NCBI GenBank assembly: GCA_020746875.1 | Contig: JAGTJL010000010.1 | Coordinates: 1,054,001 to 1,118,000 of the forward strand | DNA length: 64,000 bases | DNA from: Rhexocercosporidium sp. MPI-PUGE-AT-0058 | Taxonomy: Eukaryota; Ascomycota; Leotiomycetes; Helotiales | Direction of reading: 5' to 3' | Shown: in pieces, positions 45,901 to 58,201 of the stretch | Layout: every line of letters starts with the position of its first letter | How positions within the stretch are numbered: position 1 is the first letter of the stretch | Notes under the pieces: model-generated | The model's database searches: none | Told to the model about the DNA's origin: nothing | Seen by the model: only the letters and a program-made list of their open reading frames with translations | Translations under genes and position numbers: made by a program

Positions 45901-48246
45901 GAGCTCATGTCACCATACTTCTTCATCTTATGCGTGAGGGCAGTCTTTTCCTCCTCCAAGTCTTTGACCTTCTTCTCGGACTTATCATTGGACTGCTGCA
46001 GCTCATTGATATTGTGTAGTTGGGTATCGATGAGTTTTTGTTGTTCCTCATAAATACTGAAAACCTCTCGAAAGCCTTCTCCCATCTCAAGAAAGTTTTT
46101 GTATCCTGCCAAAGTTTTCTGCATGTCTTTAGGAGTAGCAGTGGCAGTGGCAAGAGTCGACTGTCTCTGATCACCACCTGGTTTGGTCACCTTTGATTTC
46201 ATCAGATGGTGCGTATTCGCGCTGGGCGGTCGAGAGATGAGATCGTCAGGTCTACAAGGTCTTGTCATGGTCCGACCTTGGTTGCTGCGTCGAGAGTCTG
46301 GTCTTGCCTCGTATTGGGCCTGCGATTCATCATGAACCCTATAGTCTTCCTGGGGTATGGCCTCTAGAATCGGTCCCCAACCGGCTTGATCCGGATGTCC
46401 GACCATATCTTGATTTCGCTCATGCTCTTCGCTGCTGTATTGGTTTGCCTGTCGATGACCAGCTTCTTCGTTTATGGGATGCGAGGACTCTGTAGACTCA
46501 CCAGGAGGTGCAGCATATGAATGATGGACTTCAGCATTGACTCTTGGTTGGTCTTGCATTTGAGAACCATTTGGGGGATAATTGACCTCCCGGTCTTGAT
46601 CCAAACCCGCATGCTTAGCAACGTTGTCCATGGGCAAACCCGAATCGAAAGCATGAACAATGTTTGGAAAACCATCGTTGTGAGCATGTTTATCAAGCTG
46701 GCCAATAGCGTGTGCTGGAGTTTCACGAACATGCGCGGTCGGCGCAGTGTATTGTCCCTTTTTGGAAGCTCTTTGCGCTTGACGGAAGTAAGGCATACAA
46801 GGTTTTGTTCGCTTTTCGTTGGGTTTTACTCCAGAAACGGAGTTGTTGGACGTACTGTCAGTATCTAGTCTGGATGAGTGACTAGTTTCTTGCCGAGAGA
46901 TGTCCGTTTTATCACCACGAGGACATGCAGAAATTTCTGATGCCTCAGGAAATGGCAATGTTGGAAATCGGCCGCTGTGTAAAATTAATCTCGTGGGTCC
47001 TCAGTCTATCGAATAAGATGTACTTACTTCTGAGACTTCTTCCGACCCGACCTACCATTTCGTGAGACCGGAATTTGTGAGAACTGACTGTGAGAGTATG
47101 TATATTGCTGACCAGGATCTCGTTGAACTGCTAGCGTTGATGGATGGCCGGCATCGAGTACTAGCTGCGGTTGTTGGTTGGCAAGCTCATCTTCTGGACT
47201 AGGATGTAATAATCGTGGCGAAGGAATGTTTTCGGTGACTTCATTACGATCTGCAACATCTGTGGCAGTTGTGGCAGTTGTGGGATTGTGGCAGGGGTTT
47301 TCGTATTGTGATTGTGTACTTTGAAGGCGCTGAGATTGACGTTGCTCTGAAGTGAGGGATGCAAATGTAGCGTCGTGAACATCACCACATTGACTACCCT
47401 TATTTGCTGGGACCTGACTAGAGACTTGGGACAGTGGTGCGGGTATCTCTTGGGCTGGGGATTGAGGACTGCTGGTCTGATCGTTGGACTTGGATGGGAG
47501 GCTTTTCGTGCTTGTCTGTGACATTGCAGATTCCAAGGGGTCTGTTTCTCGCTTAGTTATCTGCATTTTGTTGATCCAGGATATGAAGGAAACTACTTAC
47601 GCTCTGACTCGAAAATGCTTCTCGAAATCGTAGCTGCGGAGATCTTTGCTTCAAAGATATTCTGAGGGACGTTGGGCTGCGGTCGAAGCACCGGTGGCTT
47701 GGATGGGGGAGCGAATTTAAAGCCATTTCCTGGTTCTGCAGCATCACTGATGATAGGGCGTTCAATGAATCCCATTGATCTACTGCTCTCAGCCGCAAAG
47801 CACTCCGATTGAACGACATCAGCAGACTTGGCGGGAAGTTCTGCGTAGGCATCATAGTTGACAAGACTGTCAAAATTGGGATCCGCGTACTGGCCAATGG
47901 CTTCATCTCTGGGCTTGTTGGCAGCTTGATCTGCAGCGTGGGTGGCAGCAGGAATGGCAGGCAGACCAAAGGCCAGAATCTCGGCTTGACTCTCTGCTTG
48001 AGTGTCAATTTCGAGAGGAATATATTGGGAATCCTCTATGACAGATGAATTGCTGTCCTGAACATCGATGGCCATATCTCCTCCATTATTCTTGGTACCC
48101 TTGTTTCCAAGCTGACCATCTTCATCATGTATAGGTACACGGTTCACAGCATCGTGGAAGTGGTCATCTTCATATGTAACCAATGCAGAAGATTGCAGTT
48201 GACTTTCAATGTCCTCTTGTCTAAGGGGAGGGAGACGTGGAGACAT
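42954..48246 (-). CDS. Large coiled-coil protein, function unknown
   Basis: Eight exons on minus: 48246-47601, 47541-47028, 46974-45713, 45661-45611, 45562-45479, 45429-45198, 45150-45055, 44997-42954; 1,642 residues, all phases closing. The first 600 residues are disordered and Q/S/T/P-rich. From about 680 to 1,240 heptad-rich coiled coil runs through exons 3-8: EEQQKLIDTQLHNINELQ, RKHNKRLEVVNEKLLKDN, LEEIRRELAECQDQLRNR. The tail is again disordered and basic. The layout (disordered, central coiled coil, basic tail) fits chromosome-axis, spindle-pole or septal proteins, but I do not recognise a specific family. The intron at 45610-45563 uses a GC donor. The acceptor of the first intron is ambiguous between 47548 and 47542; both keep the frame. 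Confidence 0.78.
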
Positions 48247-50277
48247 TGTGGCTACCTTACTGCGTTGTAAGCAAAGTCAAAAGTGTAGGCGAGGCCAGAA
48301 GGGGTATATACCAAAGAGGGGTGGTGACAACTAGTTCTTGGAACACCTGACAATGAGGCAGAATAGATCGAGGAGACCATCCACAGGTGAAGGTGTAGGA
48401 GAGCAGACGCAGCCGGTGAGGATGCCTGTTGCACCAAAGCCCAGAATGGCCAGTGGGAGGCAAGGAAGCAAAGCTCTCAGAGCGGACACCAGCGAGGCGA
48501 AAGGCTCTCAGATACAACTATGATGTTTCTAGGCAAGCTCTGCCGACAAGATGGAGGTTTAGTGAAGAAGCCGTTGATGAGGAAGAGGAAGAGGAGGAGA
48601 GAAGAAGGAGAAATGAGGTTGATGTTAGGAGAAAGGCATGCCCTCTAGGCAAGAGATCGCGCTAAGTGACCACGATTCTCTTACTCCGGTAGGCACGTAG
48701 GCACTGATCTGTGAAGAACCTCATCGTGGCAAGACCCAAAAGAGAAGGAGCGGTAGCATGTAATCACGTGCGAGTTCAACTCATGTGACTGGTCAGGAAC
48801 GGGGTCGTAGCTGGCTTCTCAGGCTGATGCCAAAGGATATTGGTATAGGGAAGATTTGCACCTCCAAGCTGCCGGAAGGGATGCAGGGGAATGTGATGAC
48901 AATATAGCCAGAGACTTCTCTTCAGTTGCTGGTATGGGGATAAGATCTGTCTGATCGTCTCGCGAGAATCGTGATATTCAACCATGGCATATTCCTAACT
49001 CCCCCTTCTCCTAGTCCTACAAACGAAGCCTCAGAATACGGAGCATCACAAAGTGGCGGTTACAAAGTGAGAGAAGGTATGTATTCAGTGATGCAACATC
49101 TACCTAGAAACAACGATTTTGCAGAAAGATGCAAAGGGGAATTCTTGCTACTCATCTTCAACTAAGTGAATGACAACTTGCCAGGCTCCGCTGAACCATC
49201 ACGTCGTCCTGACGAAGCCTTCACTTGCCTGCTTGGTTCACTGTCCAAGGTAGGTAGCATTCAATAATGGGTGCTTCCATCCTCACGGCAATGTGCATAC
49301 GGATCTGTACATTTCCGAATGCACGTCTGCAAATATAGGTCTCGAGTTCCAAAAAGACCATTGGCTAGCAAGAAAAACCAAAATTGTCCTACTATAAAAT
49401 ATCAGTTAAGGATCAGGACTGATAGTAGACAGACCGCTCTCAATTTCCCATCGACAGTGTAGAGAGGTCCACAGGCTGAGGACATCAAATACTCACCGTT
49501 TGACCCATGCCGCTGCGAGAGTGCACCTTGAAGCTATTTCCGGAGCAGATCTCCTCTGAATATGCTCACCCAAGCCTCGGAAATAGAGGATCCCTCATTC
49601 TAGAGCGCGTACCGGCACGGAGCCAAGTCACAGCAGGCGACAAGAGGCATTTCAGGAGTCATCGGCGACCGCGGTTGCTGGAACTGAAGGCCACTGCGGC
49701 TTCCAGTTTCAAGTCCAGTAAAGATCGTGGAGGAAGTTATTCGAGCCTCATATTTCTAGAGCAGTCCTAATATAACTTCTCCGACGCTGTGTTGTCGCAT
49801 GTCAGCGATGACTACCGCCGTGGTGGATTGATGAGGTTGAAGTTAGAAATTCCCGCTTAGGAGGACCCCTGAAGGACGGCCAACGATTGGCCTATCCACA
49901 CCAGAAATAGACAGCGGCCAAGAGCGGTAGCACTAACTTAACCGCTGACCACCATCGTCAGAATCCCCCGTCACCAATCATTACCCCTCCACGATGCAGC
50001 CCAGCCATGCTTGATCCTATCCATATCACCGTCGGTTTTGTTTCACAAATCCCTAGTCCCTGAACATATTCCTGGGTAGGCCCAATGATAGGCCTCAAGG
50101 TAGGCGCTCTACTTCTTAAGACTGCAGCATTTCCGCATCAAGATGGGCTCATCACATCTTCCCGTCAAAGCGAAAGCCACCGTCACAACGTCCCTCCCTT
50201 TCTCGTCACATCACGTCCACTGCCGGCGCCTGAGCTAGTCGAGCCCACAGTTGATATACTCCCCGCATGTCATCAAG
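48247..50277. other. Intergenic, about 2 kb
   Basis: Divergent region between the coiled-coil gene (minus) and a small membrane-protein gene (plus). Small open frames (48338-48665, 49507-49770) are low-complexity or unsupported. Both promoters lie here. Confidence 0.5.
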
Positions 50278-51036
50278 ATGAAGTCCATTTTTCTTTTGAG
50301 TTTGTTCCTGCATTTTCTATTTCCTAGAGTTACAGCACAAGATCCTGTTTCTTCCGAAATCTCGCCTTCCTCAACAACAACAACAACAACCGCAACAACA
50401 AGCACTATCTCTCTGACTCCTGAGATGTCTGCAAGCGCGGTGTCCTCACTGTACCAGACGTTGGCAACGTCTGTTCCCTCACAGCCAGGTGATGGTAAGC
50501 AAAAACCTGCCGAGATGATGTGAAATATGTTATTAATTGTTGAACAGGACCCTCAGCAGGAGATGCTGGATCCTCGCCAACGAGCGGAGACTCGGCAGCT
50601 GGTGCCGCAGGAGCCGACCATGGCTCTATTGCAATCTCGAGAGGCGGAATAATAGCAATCATTGTCATGGCGGTCTCGGTTTGCGTACTTGGAGGTAAGA
50701 ATCTGCCCGAACGAGACGTACAGTAAAGTTGCTAACATTCCTGTAGCTGTCTCAGCAATTCTGTTTTACCTAGCCAAGAAACGATCATGGCAGGTCCGGG
50801 AAAGCATTCGCAGGTCGGCGAGGAGAGTTGCAACAGCCTTGACTCCAAGGAGGTCGACATTCCCAAAGGATGTGCACAGCAGGTCGAATCGAGGCTTGAC
50901 AAAGATAGACGAAGTTCCAACTCCAAGGCGCGCAAAGACAGCAGATGTTGAGAAGGCACATCCCAGGTTGATGGCGTTTGAGATGGCCGAGCCACAGTCG
51001 AAGCAGTCAAAGTGGGCGAGGAAGTTTGGTCGGTGA
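50278..51036 (+). CDS. Small single-pass surface protein (signal peptide, S/T-rich, one TM)
   Basis: Three exons, 50278-50494, 50548-50694, 50747-51036 (introns 53 and 52 nt); 217 residues. It starts with a clear signal peptide, MKSIFLLSLFLHFLFPRVTA, then a short Ser/Thr-rich ectodomain with a Thr run (STTTTTTATTSTIS), likely O-glycosylated. A Gly/Ala/Ser linker leads to one transmembrane helix, IIAIIVMAVSVCVLGAVSAI, which is split by the second intron. The tail is basic: AKKRSWQVRESIRRSARRVA, ending in KWARKFGR. The layout is that of small fungal plasma-membrane sensor-like proteins (Mid2/Wsc-type topology), though no WSC or other domain is present. Function unknown; it converges with ENP2, 137 bases away. 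Confidence 0.8.
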
Positions 51037-51173
51037 CGTGCGGGGCAGTCACAGTTATGAGATTATGTTAATTTCCAGTACATGTTTTGGTACTTCTGTT
51101 TGAGCGGCGTTCTTAGGATCGACGGGCGATCCTTCGAGGAGTCGGAAACGCTGGAGTCTGGGGAATGATAGTA

Positions 51174-53090
51174 TCACATGTTTCTGAAAACATTCCCACT
51201 TGCACTTCTCCTGCCCTCATCTCGCCGTCCTTTTCGGGCTGGTGGTGCTTCTTCCTTCTCCTTACCCTTCCGTCCTCCAGTGGGGGCAAACGTAACTTGA
51301 CGTTCACCAACGATATCGCCCTTGTTCTTGCTGACTCGGCCAGTACTCTGCGTTCGGGATCCAAGAGCCTTGTCCTGCCGCTGGTGTCCAGATTTCTTAT
51401 ATGATGATGAAGAGATGCGCATCTCAGGTTTTGGCTTCGGCTTGACAATTTCATCATCTTCGCTTTCATTGCCATCACTGTCGACAGCCGCTGCTTGAGC
51501 AGGACCATCAACCTTCGTGCTAGGATTAAGAGCTTGAAACTCTCTACTCCTCTCATCCACAGCGAATTCGTCATCTTCGAATAGTTTCCCGAATCGACTG
51601 TCTCCTAGGATACCCATGCCCTCATCCACCTTTTCTCTACGCTCTTGTCTCTTAAGTAGTTTGTCAACCAAATTTTGGTTGACCTTGACCTTCTTACTTC
51701 CTCTGATTCGCGTAGCTCTCTCCTTCTCAACCTTTTCTTTGACTCTCTTCGTTCTCTCTTCATCCCAGATATATGGGTTGGCGATGAGTCGAGCCTCTTC
51801 ATAGAGTTTGGACGCAACAAAGTATCCATGCATGTATGGTCGCAACAGATTTGTGGTTCCAACAAGGTGGCCCAAGTTGATTGCTTTGAGTTCCGGAAGT
51901 GTTAAGAACTTGTAGTTGTCGTAGGTCTCCGCCGGGGCCTCCTCTGCCATTTCCTCGACCATGTTATCCAAGAAGCTACACCATTTTGGAGCCGGACCAA
52001 GCTGCGGTACGAAAAATGCGTGCTGTTGTTTCCCTTCATTTGCCGTCAAGATCATACCACTGTCCTTGCACCACGCAACGGAGTTTATGTCTACAGCTGG
52101 TTCAACTGAAGTCCATGCCTTCCCATCTGCTTCATCCCACAGCTTGATGATTCGCTTGTCCGCCGATAGAATCTTCTTTTCTTGGGACGAAGTCGTCATA
52201 TGCATGAGCGTCTTGATAGGATACCCGTATCCTTGGTCTTTCCGTAACAGGGGCACTGGCTTTCGAAGATCAAAAAGTTGAACTAGTCCTTTTGAAGTGC
52301 CCACAGCTAAGGACTCGCCCGATCGACTGAAGTCAAGCGCACTCACTTCTCCCTCTTGCCCAGCGAGAATCCCAACCCTAGATTTAGACCTGGGATCCCA
52401 GAACTCCACTGTGCCAATTGAAGTCCCGAATGCCAACAGATTATGGCTGTCTTCTGCAATGGCTGCACAATTGACACTGCCCACGTTGATTCCTCCCTGT
52501 AGCGCACCTCCTCCCGCAGTCGTCATGTCATCCCCACCAACGTCTACCTGGTATGGTTTCATGTATCTCCCAATTTCGAGATTCAGTCGATACACTTCCC
52601 CGCTGCCCTCCGCATTGACGCCAACCGCAGGAACCAAAGCTTCCGCCGAATATCTATCGTACTGAAGGTCGCGTCCGTATCTTGGCAGGCGAGTCTGATA
52701 ATGACATCCCCCAGGTGTATGGAATTCGAGCCGTCTATCTGTCTGTAGATGCAAGGACTTCGAGTAGTCAGAAGAAAGCAGTATGAAAGAATGATTCAAG
52801 GTTGTCGTGTGCCGCGCAAAAGAGAGCGAAAGATTGGGAAGGTAGTGGGCGTGGATCTGCGGCTTATATGTTCCCGTACTCATAACCCATTCCCCATCTT
52901 CACTGACTCTTACACATGCGCTGGCTTCTTCGAATTCGAAGTCTTGAAGGAGTTCGACTCGGTTGGCGTACTCGGGGTCATTCTTCAAGCTGCGCTTCCT
53001 CTGGCGAGCCAGCCAGTCAGGTAATGGTCTGGCAGTCGAGGCACCAGAGATGGTGTAAACCAAAACCTCGTTAGAGTTTGTGAGCTTCAT
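51174..53090 (-). CDS. ENP2: Ribosome biogenesis protein Enp2 (NOL10 homologue)
   Basis: WD40 protein of the small-subunit processome, needed for 18S rRNA maturation in the nucleolus. Single exon, 638 residues. Start MKLTNSNEVLVYTISG fits the family. WD40 blades fill about residues 30-340 (LLAFGTSIGTVEFWDPRS, EVSALDFSRSGESLAVGTSK, KILSADKRIIKLWDEADGK). The Enp2-specific block follows: DINSVAWCKDSGMILTANEG, HAFFVPQLGPAPKWCSFLDN, EEMAEE and NLGHLVGTTNLLRPYMHGYF, then KVKVNQNLVDKLLKRQER. A Lys/Arg/Glu-rich disordered tail ends SGNVFRNM. Length and order match Enp2 closely. Divergent from MED13. Confidence 0.95.
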   Translation of the reverse strand: MKLTNSNEVLVYTISGASTARPLPDWLARQRKRSLKNDPEYANRVELLQDFEFEEASACVRVSEDGEWVMSTGTYKPQIHAHYLPNLSLSFARHTTTLNHSFILLSSDYSKSLHLQTDRRLEFHTPGGCHYQTRLPRYGRDLQYDRYSAEALVPAVGVNAEGSGEVYRLNLEIGRYMKPYQVDVGGDDMTTAGGGALQGGINVGSVNCAAIAEDSHNLLAFGTSIGTVEFWDPRSKSRVGILAGQEGEVSALDFSRSGESLAVGTSKGLVQLFDLRKPVPLLRKDQGYGYPIKTLMHMTTSSQEKKILSADKRIIKLWDEADGKAWTSVEPAVDINSVAWCKDSGMILTANEGKQQHAFFVPQLGPAPKWCSFLDNMVEEMAEEAPAETYDNYKFLTLPELKAINLGHLVGTTNLLRPYMHGYFVASKLYEEARLIANPYIWDEERTKRVKEKVEKERATRIRGSKKVKVNQNLVDKLLKRQERREKVDEGMGILGDSRFGKLFEDDEFAVDERSREFQALNPSTKVDGPAQAAAVDSDGNESEDDEIVKPKPKPEMRISSSSYKKSGHQRQDKALGSRTQSTGRVSKNKGDIVGERQVTFAPTGGRKGKEKEEAPPARKGRRDEGRRSASGNVFRNM

Positions 53091-53606
53091 GCTGAATATG
53101 CGCTATGCATTGCACGGATGTTGCTCTGTTCTTGTATTCAATTGAGGCGAGGCTGCTGTCAGAAAATAAAATATTTCCTCAGAGCCTCCTAGTGGCGGGG
53201 CGGGTCTGCACGGCCACATAAGGAGGAAGTCCCTTGCCGAGCGGTGCTACAACAGCGACAGCCTCACACTGTCGCGAGGCCCTGACATCAACAAGCCCAA
53301 TTATCACCAACATCCTAGAGAGCACGAGAATCGCCAACGTTACTCTTGAGCTCATCCGCAGCAACAAGTACTCTCCTCCCGCTTGTCTGCTTCAGCGATC
53401 GCTTGGGCCGCTGGCTGCGATGATGGAGCCCTGCGAATGCGACAACTGCTCCAGCTTTCAACGATCCAACCCCTCTCAAGCCTCCTCTCAAGTCTTCTGT
53501 ACGCGGACTACGCTTCTCGAGGGACGGAGGTGACCTTCCCAGTCGTGGTGCGACAAGTTCAAGCAACTACTGCTGAACGGCGGAGCCCTCATGATTGACA
53601 ACTACC
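53091..53606. promoter_or_regulatory. Shared divergent promoter of ENP2 and MED13
   Basis: 516 bases between two outward-facing start codons. No TATA box or clear ribosome-biogenesis (PAC/RRPE) element seen. Small frames here are not supported as genes. Confidence 0.5.
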
Positions 53607-56600
53607 ATGGAGCCCAGCGAGTATCCTACGAATGTAATATCTTTTGTGAGTTGCCTCCATCCAAGGGCCACACGGCACGTTCTAACTGTACAAAAGAATA
53701 ATTATGCTTCAATTCATTATGAATACTTCGAATCTCAAATCACATCTTCTGGAGCGGCCAGGAAACATCTCCAAAGCGTTGAGGCAGGATGGAGACAAGA
53801 TGGGAGATTAGTACACCATGATCCTTACCGGGAAGGAATTTGGGTGTTTTACAATGGTAGCGTTCCAAATGACTCTCCTACAAAGGCCGAAGTTTCAAAT
53901 ACCTCTGTCGATATTCAGGGCCTAGGCGTTCTTCAGCGGGAAAAGGGTATCTATGAGCCAGCTAGTCTTGCGCGGAGCAGGCAAGGCTTAGGGAACAGCA
54001 TTACTGGTGGAAGTGCTAGCTCGTCTCCGTCATCGTCACTGGAGACAACTTTTCGAAATGTGCAAGCTCTCAATGCGAAATCGATTCAAACGAATGCCAG
54101 CCTAAGTGTGATGCAGGAGCCACCAACCCCGTCACCAGGTGCCAAAGCGGAGTTCACGGCTTCTGCAAAGGACATACACGAATATTTCATCTCTGCAGTC
54201 CTCGGATCAATAGTATACTTTCTTTGTCATGACCATGGCTTCATACCGTTGAACTCAAGGACTTTGATTTCAGCTTCTTCAAAGACAAATGTTAGGCCTG
54301 GCAGTGAGATTGAACTTGCTACTTTGGATATTAGTCTCACTTCATTGGGCGTGCTTGTAATCAAGGCACACTCTGATATGGCACCTGGGCTTCAAACTTT
54401 GAGAGATGTCTTCACCCCACCTAGTACAACTTGTGGACTCTCTCCGGGTACGGCCTTGTGGCTCGCGCCCAGTGGGAGTGCTGCTAAATTCTATAGTGGG
54501 CCGGATGACAAGAAACTGCCAGGAAATCTGTCCATTGCTCAGCTTCAGGGTACCTCGATCGATCCGAGGCAAAATGGTGGTCTCAATCCCCTGACCATCA
54601 GGTCGTGGCAATCGAGGTGTCTGGGGTGGTTAGCTGCGAAAGGACTAAACTCGGCGGCTCTTGAAGCTGGCGGCTGGCTATATGTACAGATTCTTGGTGG
54701 CCAACTGCCATACTCGAATTCCGACTCTCAAAGTACACCGTTCCTGGTGGAAGAGTTGGCTATTGTTCCTTGGCCAGCATTGTTATGTTTCCAAACCTCA
54801 AGCTCTTCTGGAGCTCGTGATTCGCATATGGTTGATTCCCGTACTGCTTGTCACGATCCTCTGTCATTCGCAGAAGACTGGTTCACATCCAGGGAGGAGA
54901 GAGCAGCGATTGCTTCCAAGCGGTTGAAAGATAAACAGGCTGCTGAAGCGTTATCGAAAGAACAAGCTGATGTAGAAGCCCGTGCTCTGCAGTCTCATAT
55001 CTATTCCCCGGCTGCTTTACGGAGAGGCAGCAACGCGGGTGCCATGTATCCAACACCCCCAGATGCACCTCAACACCATATTGGAGCGACACCGTCTTTC
55101 GATGGTAATGTGTCAACACCCGGCAATCCGAATCACTTGCTTCCCCATGAAGCAGCTGGCATTCTTCCTCCAAATCCAACCATGGCTGATGCGGATACTG
55201 ATATGTGGGGCTCTTCTGGAAAGAAGGATCGGACGAGTTCAGCCATGCAGTACAGCGAGAATGATAATGACAATGACAATGATAACGATAACGACAACCT
55301 TTTTGGCGATCTTGGGGGGATATGTTTGGGACACATATAACAGATGACGACTTCAACTTCTTCGATGAGCCGGATCTTGATGATTTTGACCAAAAGCCAC
55401 CAATGCCAGCTCCTGTGCCCACAATTCAAGAGCCAGATGCCGTTCCTCAGAAAGCTGAGCCCAATATTTCGAGTGTGGTGGCAACCATTGGAGACGATGA
55501 CACCCAGACTGTGGTCAGAAATAGTCTAGAACACAAGGATGAGTCGAAACCAATACCAGCAGAGCCTGTTGCTGTTGTACCCAAGATTTCCATTGGAGGA
55601 ACGCCTCAAGCCAAGCTCGAAGCTGTTCAACGTACTCAGCCGATCATAAACCTTCCATTCAACAAGGAGATCATCTTTCAGAGACTCGTCCAGGAGTCAA
55701 TGATGCCAAAATCGAGCAAACAAGCCAGACGTGCAAGTCTCTTCAAGCAAATAGATTTTGAGGAGTCGCTACAGTCTGTGAACGAGAAATACAGTTCACA
55801 TGGCCAGTTCAACTTCTCTAACAAGAAAAATACTCAAAAGAGTGGCGAAACATCTGGGCTCCCACAAACACAGTATCTTACAAGTCGACGGAAAGTACAT
55901 GAGGGTATCCCAGAGATGGGAAACATAGCCCGTATGCTCGGTGAGAAGGTTTTGGATAGTCAGCCGAAACCAGTCGAAGATCCGATGGATTACTTGATGA
56001 CTTCAGATGGCGGGAGCTCTGTGTCGGAGCAGGACGATAGGAGCCATACTACAGAAGAAGCATGGGCCAACTCTAAGTTTGGCCTCAAGCGGAAATGGGA
56101 GGGTGATGAAGAGGATGATATCGTTTCAACCTTCGATACTCTAGCCATGGATTTTGAGCAGTCAGTGGGCACCCCTCAGTCAATGAGCGGCTCTCAATTG
56201 CCTCTGCTCGATGCAGATCCAGCAGACTGGGCTTTAACTACATATTTAACCTCACCAGAGCCAGATGTGGAGCCCAACACACTTTCGGACTTGGAACGCA
56301 TTGCAACAGCACAGATTCTTGCAGACCAAGCTGTTTCGGGGACACTCCGTCTCCCTGGTCCGAACGGGAGTGATGCCTGTGTGTCCTTGGATAGGTCTTC
56401 TGCCACCAAACAATTATTGAACAAGCTATCGAATGCAGCAAAATCGTGTCTGGCTGATGGGACTCTCTGTTCCATGCGCTCTTTCTTAGATATACAGGGC
56501 ATACCTATTTTATCACAAGCACTGAGACTGCCTCCTCGACCTACACCAAATGCGAGAGGCTCAAATAGCATGGATACAAGGTCGAACAATCCATTTCTGA

Positions 56601-58201
56601 TCATTCCTCCACAGATCGAGGTACGCAGATCGGAGTCGAAGCTGTCAATTCTCCCTTCCTCGGTCCCTTTCTGGGAGAATCTAGGTCTTGGACCCTCGAA
56701 AGGCACCAAGGATATCGACGCTGTTTGCGTCTATCCGAATTTCGAAGGGATAGCTGCCAATGCAAGTACGTTTCTTGACCAGATGAGAAGTGTATACGAA
56801 TCCTCAAGGTTTGGCAGCCATGATAGAGTGGAGTCCCAAGATATTGGCAGTGGCCTGCTGCCATTCCCCGTTGATATAGCATCACAAAATAAGATGCACC
56901 ACTTGACCACCCTTAAGGAAACTGCCGCCCGGCTGAGTAGAACTCTTTCCTCGCTACCGGTTGGGGAGAGGAACTTTGTGGTCTATTTTGTCTACCCGGT
57001 CGACAACAGTGTACTTCTTGTTCACATTTGCTCTGCATTTCAGCATCTTTTCAACCTCTACAGGAAAGCACTCTCCGAGAGAAGGGCAACCACTGCGAAC
57101 GAATTGGTGCTGCAACTCATTCCACTAGATTTCATCGCATCTCCAACCTCGCTCGCAATCCCAACGCCTGCCAAATACTTTCAGCTTTCCATGGAGGTGT
57201 ACGATCGCTGCATTGACTTCACCTCTTCGTCATCGTCCCCCGCCATCATGTTAGAGCAGCCACTCCCACGGATGATAGACTTCAAACTGAATACGAATCC
57301 TTCTGCATCTTTACTTCAGGAAAACACATGTCTCCACGTTGCATACGCACAAAGCATCGACGATCGATGGATCACTGCTGCATGGACAGACAACAGAGGG
57401 ACTCGGCAGATGACTGCATCATACTGTCTGGGGCGGAAAAATGAACCCATCTCGACATCCTTCACGGAAGTTGCAAACGAGATTTGGGAAACGACATTAC
57501 AGGTCGTAGCGGGCAAAAAGATACACTGGCGTATCATAATTGCTAGGGTAGGAGTGATGGATTCCTCGGAGTTTGATTTCTGGACGGGTCTCGTGTCGAG
57601 AGAATCAAACCCTCAAATCAACCTTACTCTCGTCACCGTTCAAACCGATCCGTCACTTAGATTGCTACCGGCATTTATCACATTAACACCAAATGGGACA
57701 GGAGCGCAATCGGTAATCACTCCTGTATCAACCCCTCAAGCTCTTCAGTCGTCCATTTTGTCGCCTGAGAATGCGACGACGCCAGTCCGTGAGAATCTCA
57801 GTACTGGTATACCTGTCGAGGCCCCAGTTGAACCAGATCGCGACTCTCGGCTGATCGATTACACGGACCAGAGTTGGGGTGCTGTCCTCTCGCATCGATT
57901 AAACAACTCGAACTCGCTGATGGAAACGAATCCGGCGCTCATTAGCGGATACCTCATAAAGCGTGGCGGAACAAATGCTGCTGATCCCCCCATTGTCATG
58001 GAGGTGAACATCGTACATAGTGAGGTTGTTGGAAACCCTCGAACGTTTCACGAATCACTATTGCGAGAATTGCTTGGGTACTATAGGGGCCTTGGAACCC
58101 TCGCTAGGGCGAGAGGTGTTGTTGATGCTGTTTTGGATATACGGCCATGGCATATTGCTGCGGCAGAAAAGGCAGTCAAATCTTTGTACATGTTGATGTA
58201 A
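53607..58201 (+). CDS. MED13: Mediator subunit 13 (Srb9/Ssn2), apparent frameshift at a G run
   Basis: Largest subunit of the Mediator kinase module, linking Cdk8-cyclin C to core Mediator. Exon 1 is 53607-53645, intron 53646-53696 (GTGAGT, TTCTAAC, AAAG), and the rest runs to 58201; about 1,514 residues. The N-terminal domain (TNVISFNNYASIHYEYF, then YREGIWVFYNG) and the C-terminal PIWI-like core (NFVVYFVYPVDNSVLLVHIC, DDRWITAAWTDNRGTRQMTA, WRIIIARVGVMDSSEFDFW) match the family. The conserved acidic FFDEPDLDDFD block follows a (DN)n repeat. There the frame upstream (ends LFGDLGG) and downstream (MFGTHITDDDFNFFDEPD) differ by one base at six G's, 55314-55319. In a core Mediator gene that is otherwise intact, a sequencing error is likelier than a broken gene. 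A 22-nt GT...AG segment (55323-55344 region) would also restore frame but is too short for a normal intron. Confidence 0.9.
55257..55302 (+). repeat. GATAAT/GACAAC coding repeat, encodes Asp-Asn repeat
   Basis: Imperfect hexanucleotide repeat inside MED13 giving about seven Asp-Asn pairs; length-variable in principle, in a disordered acidic region. Confidence 0.8.

Noticed and set aside
55323..55344. 22-nt GT...AG segment in MED13 as an ultra-short intron
   Set aside because: It would restore the frame, but 22 nt is below the length fungi normally splice, and it would delete MFGTHIT, which looks like a conserved part of the protein.
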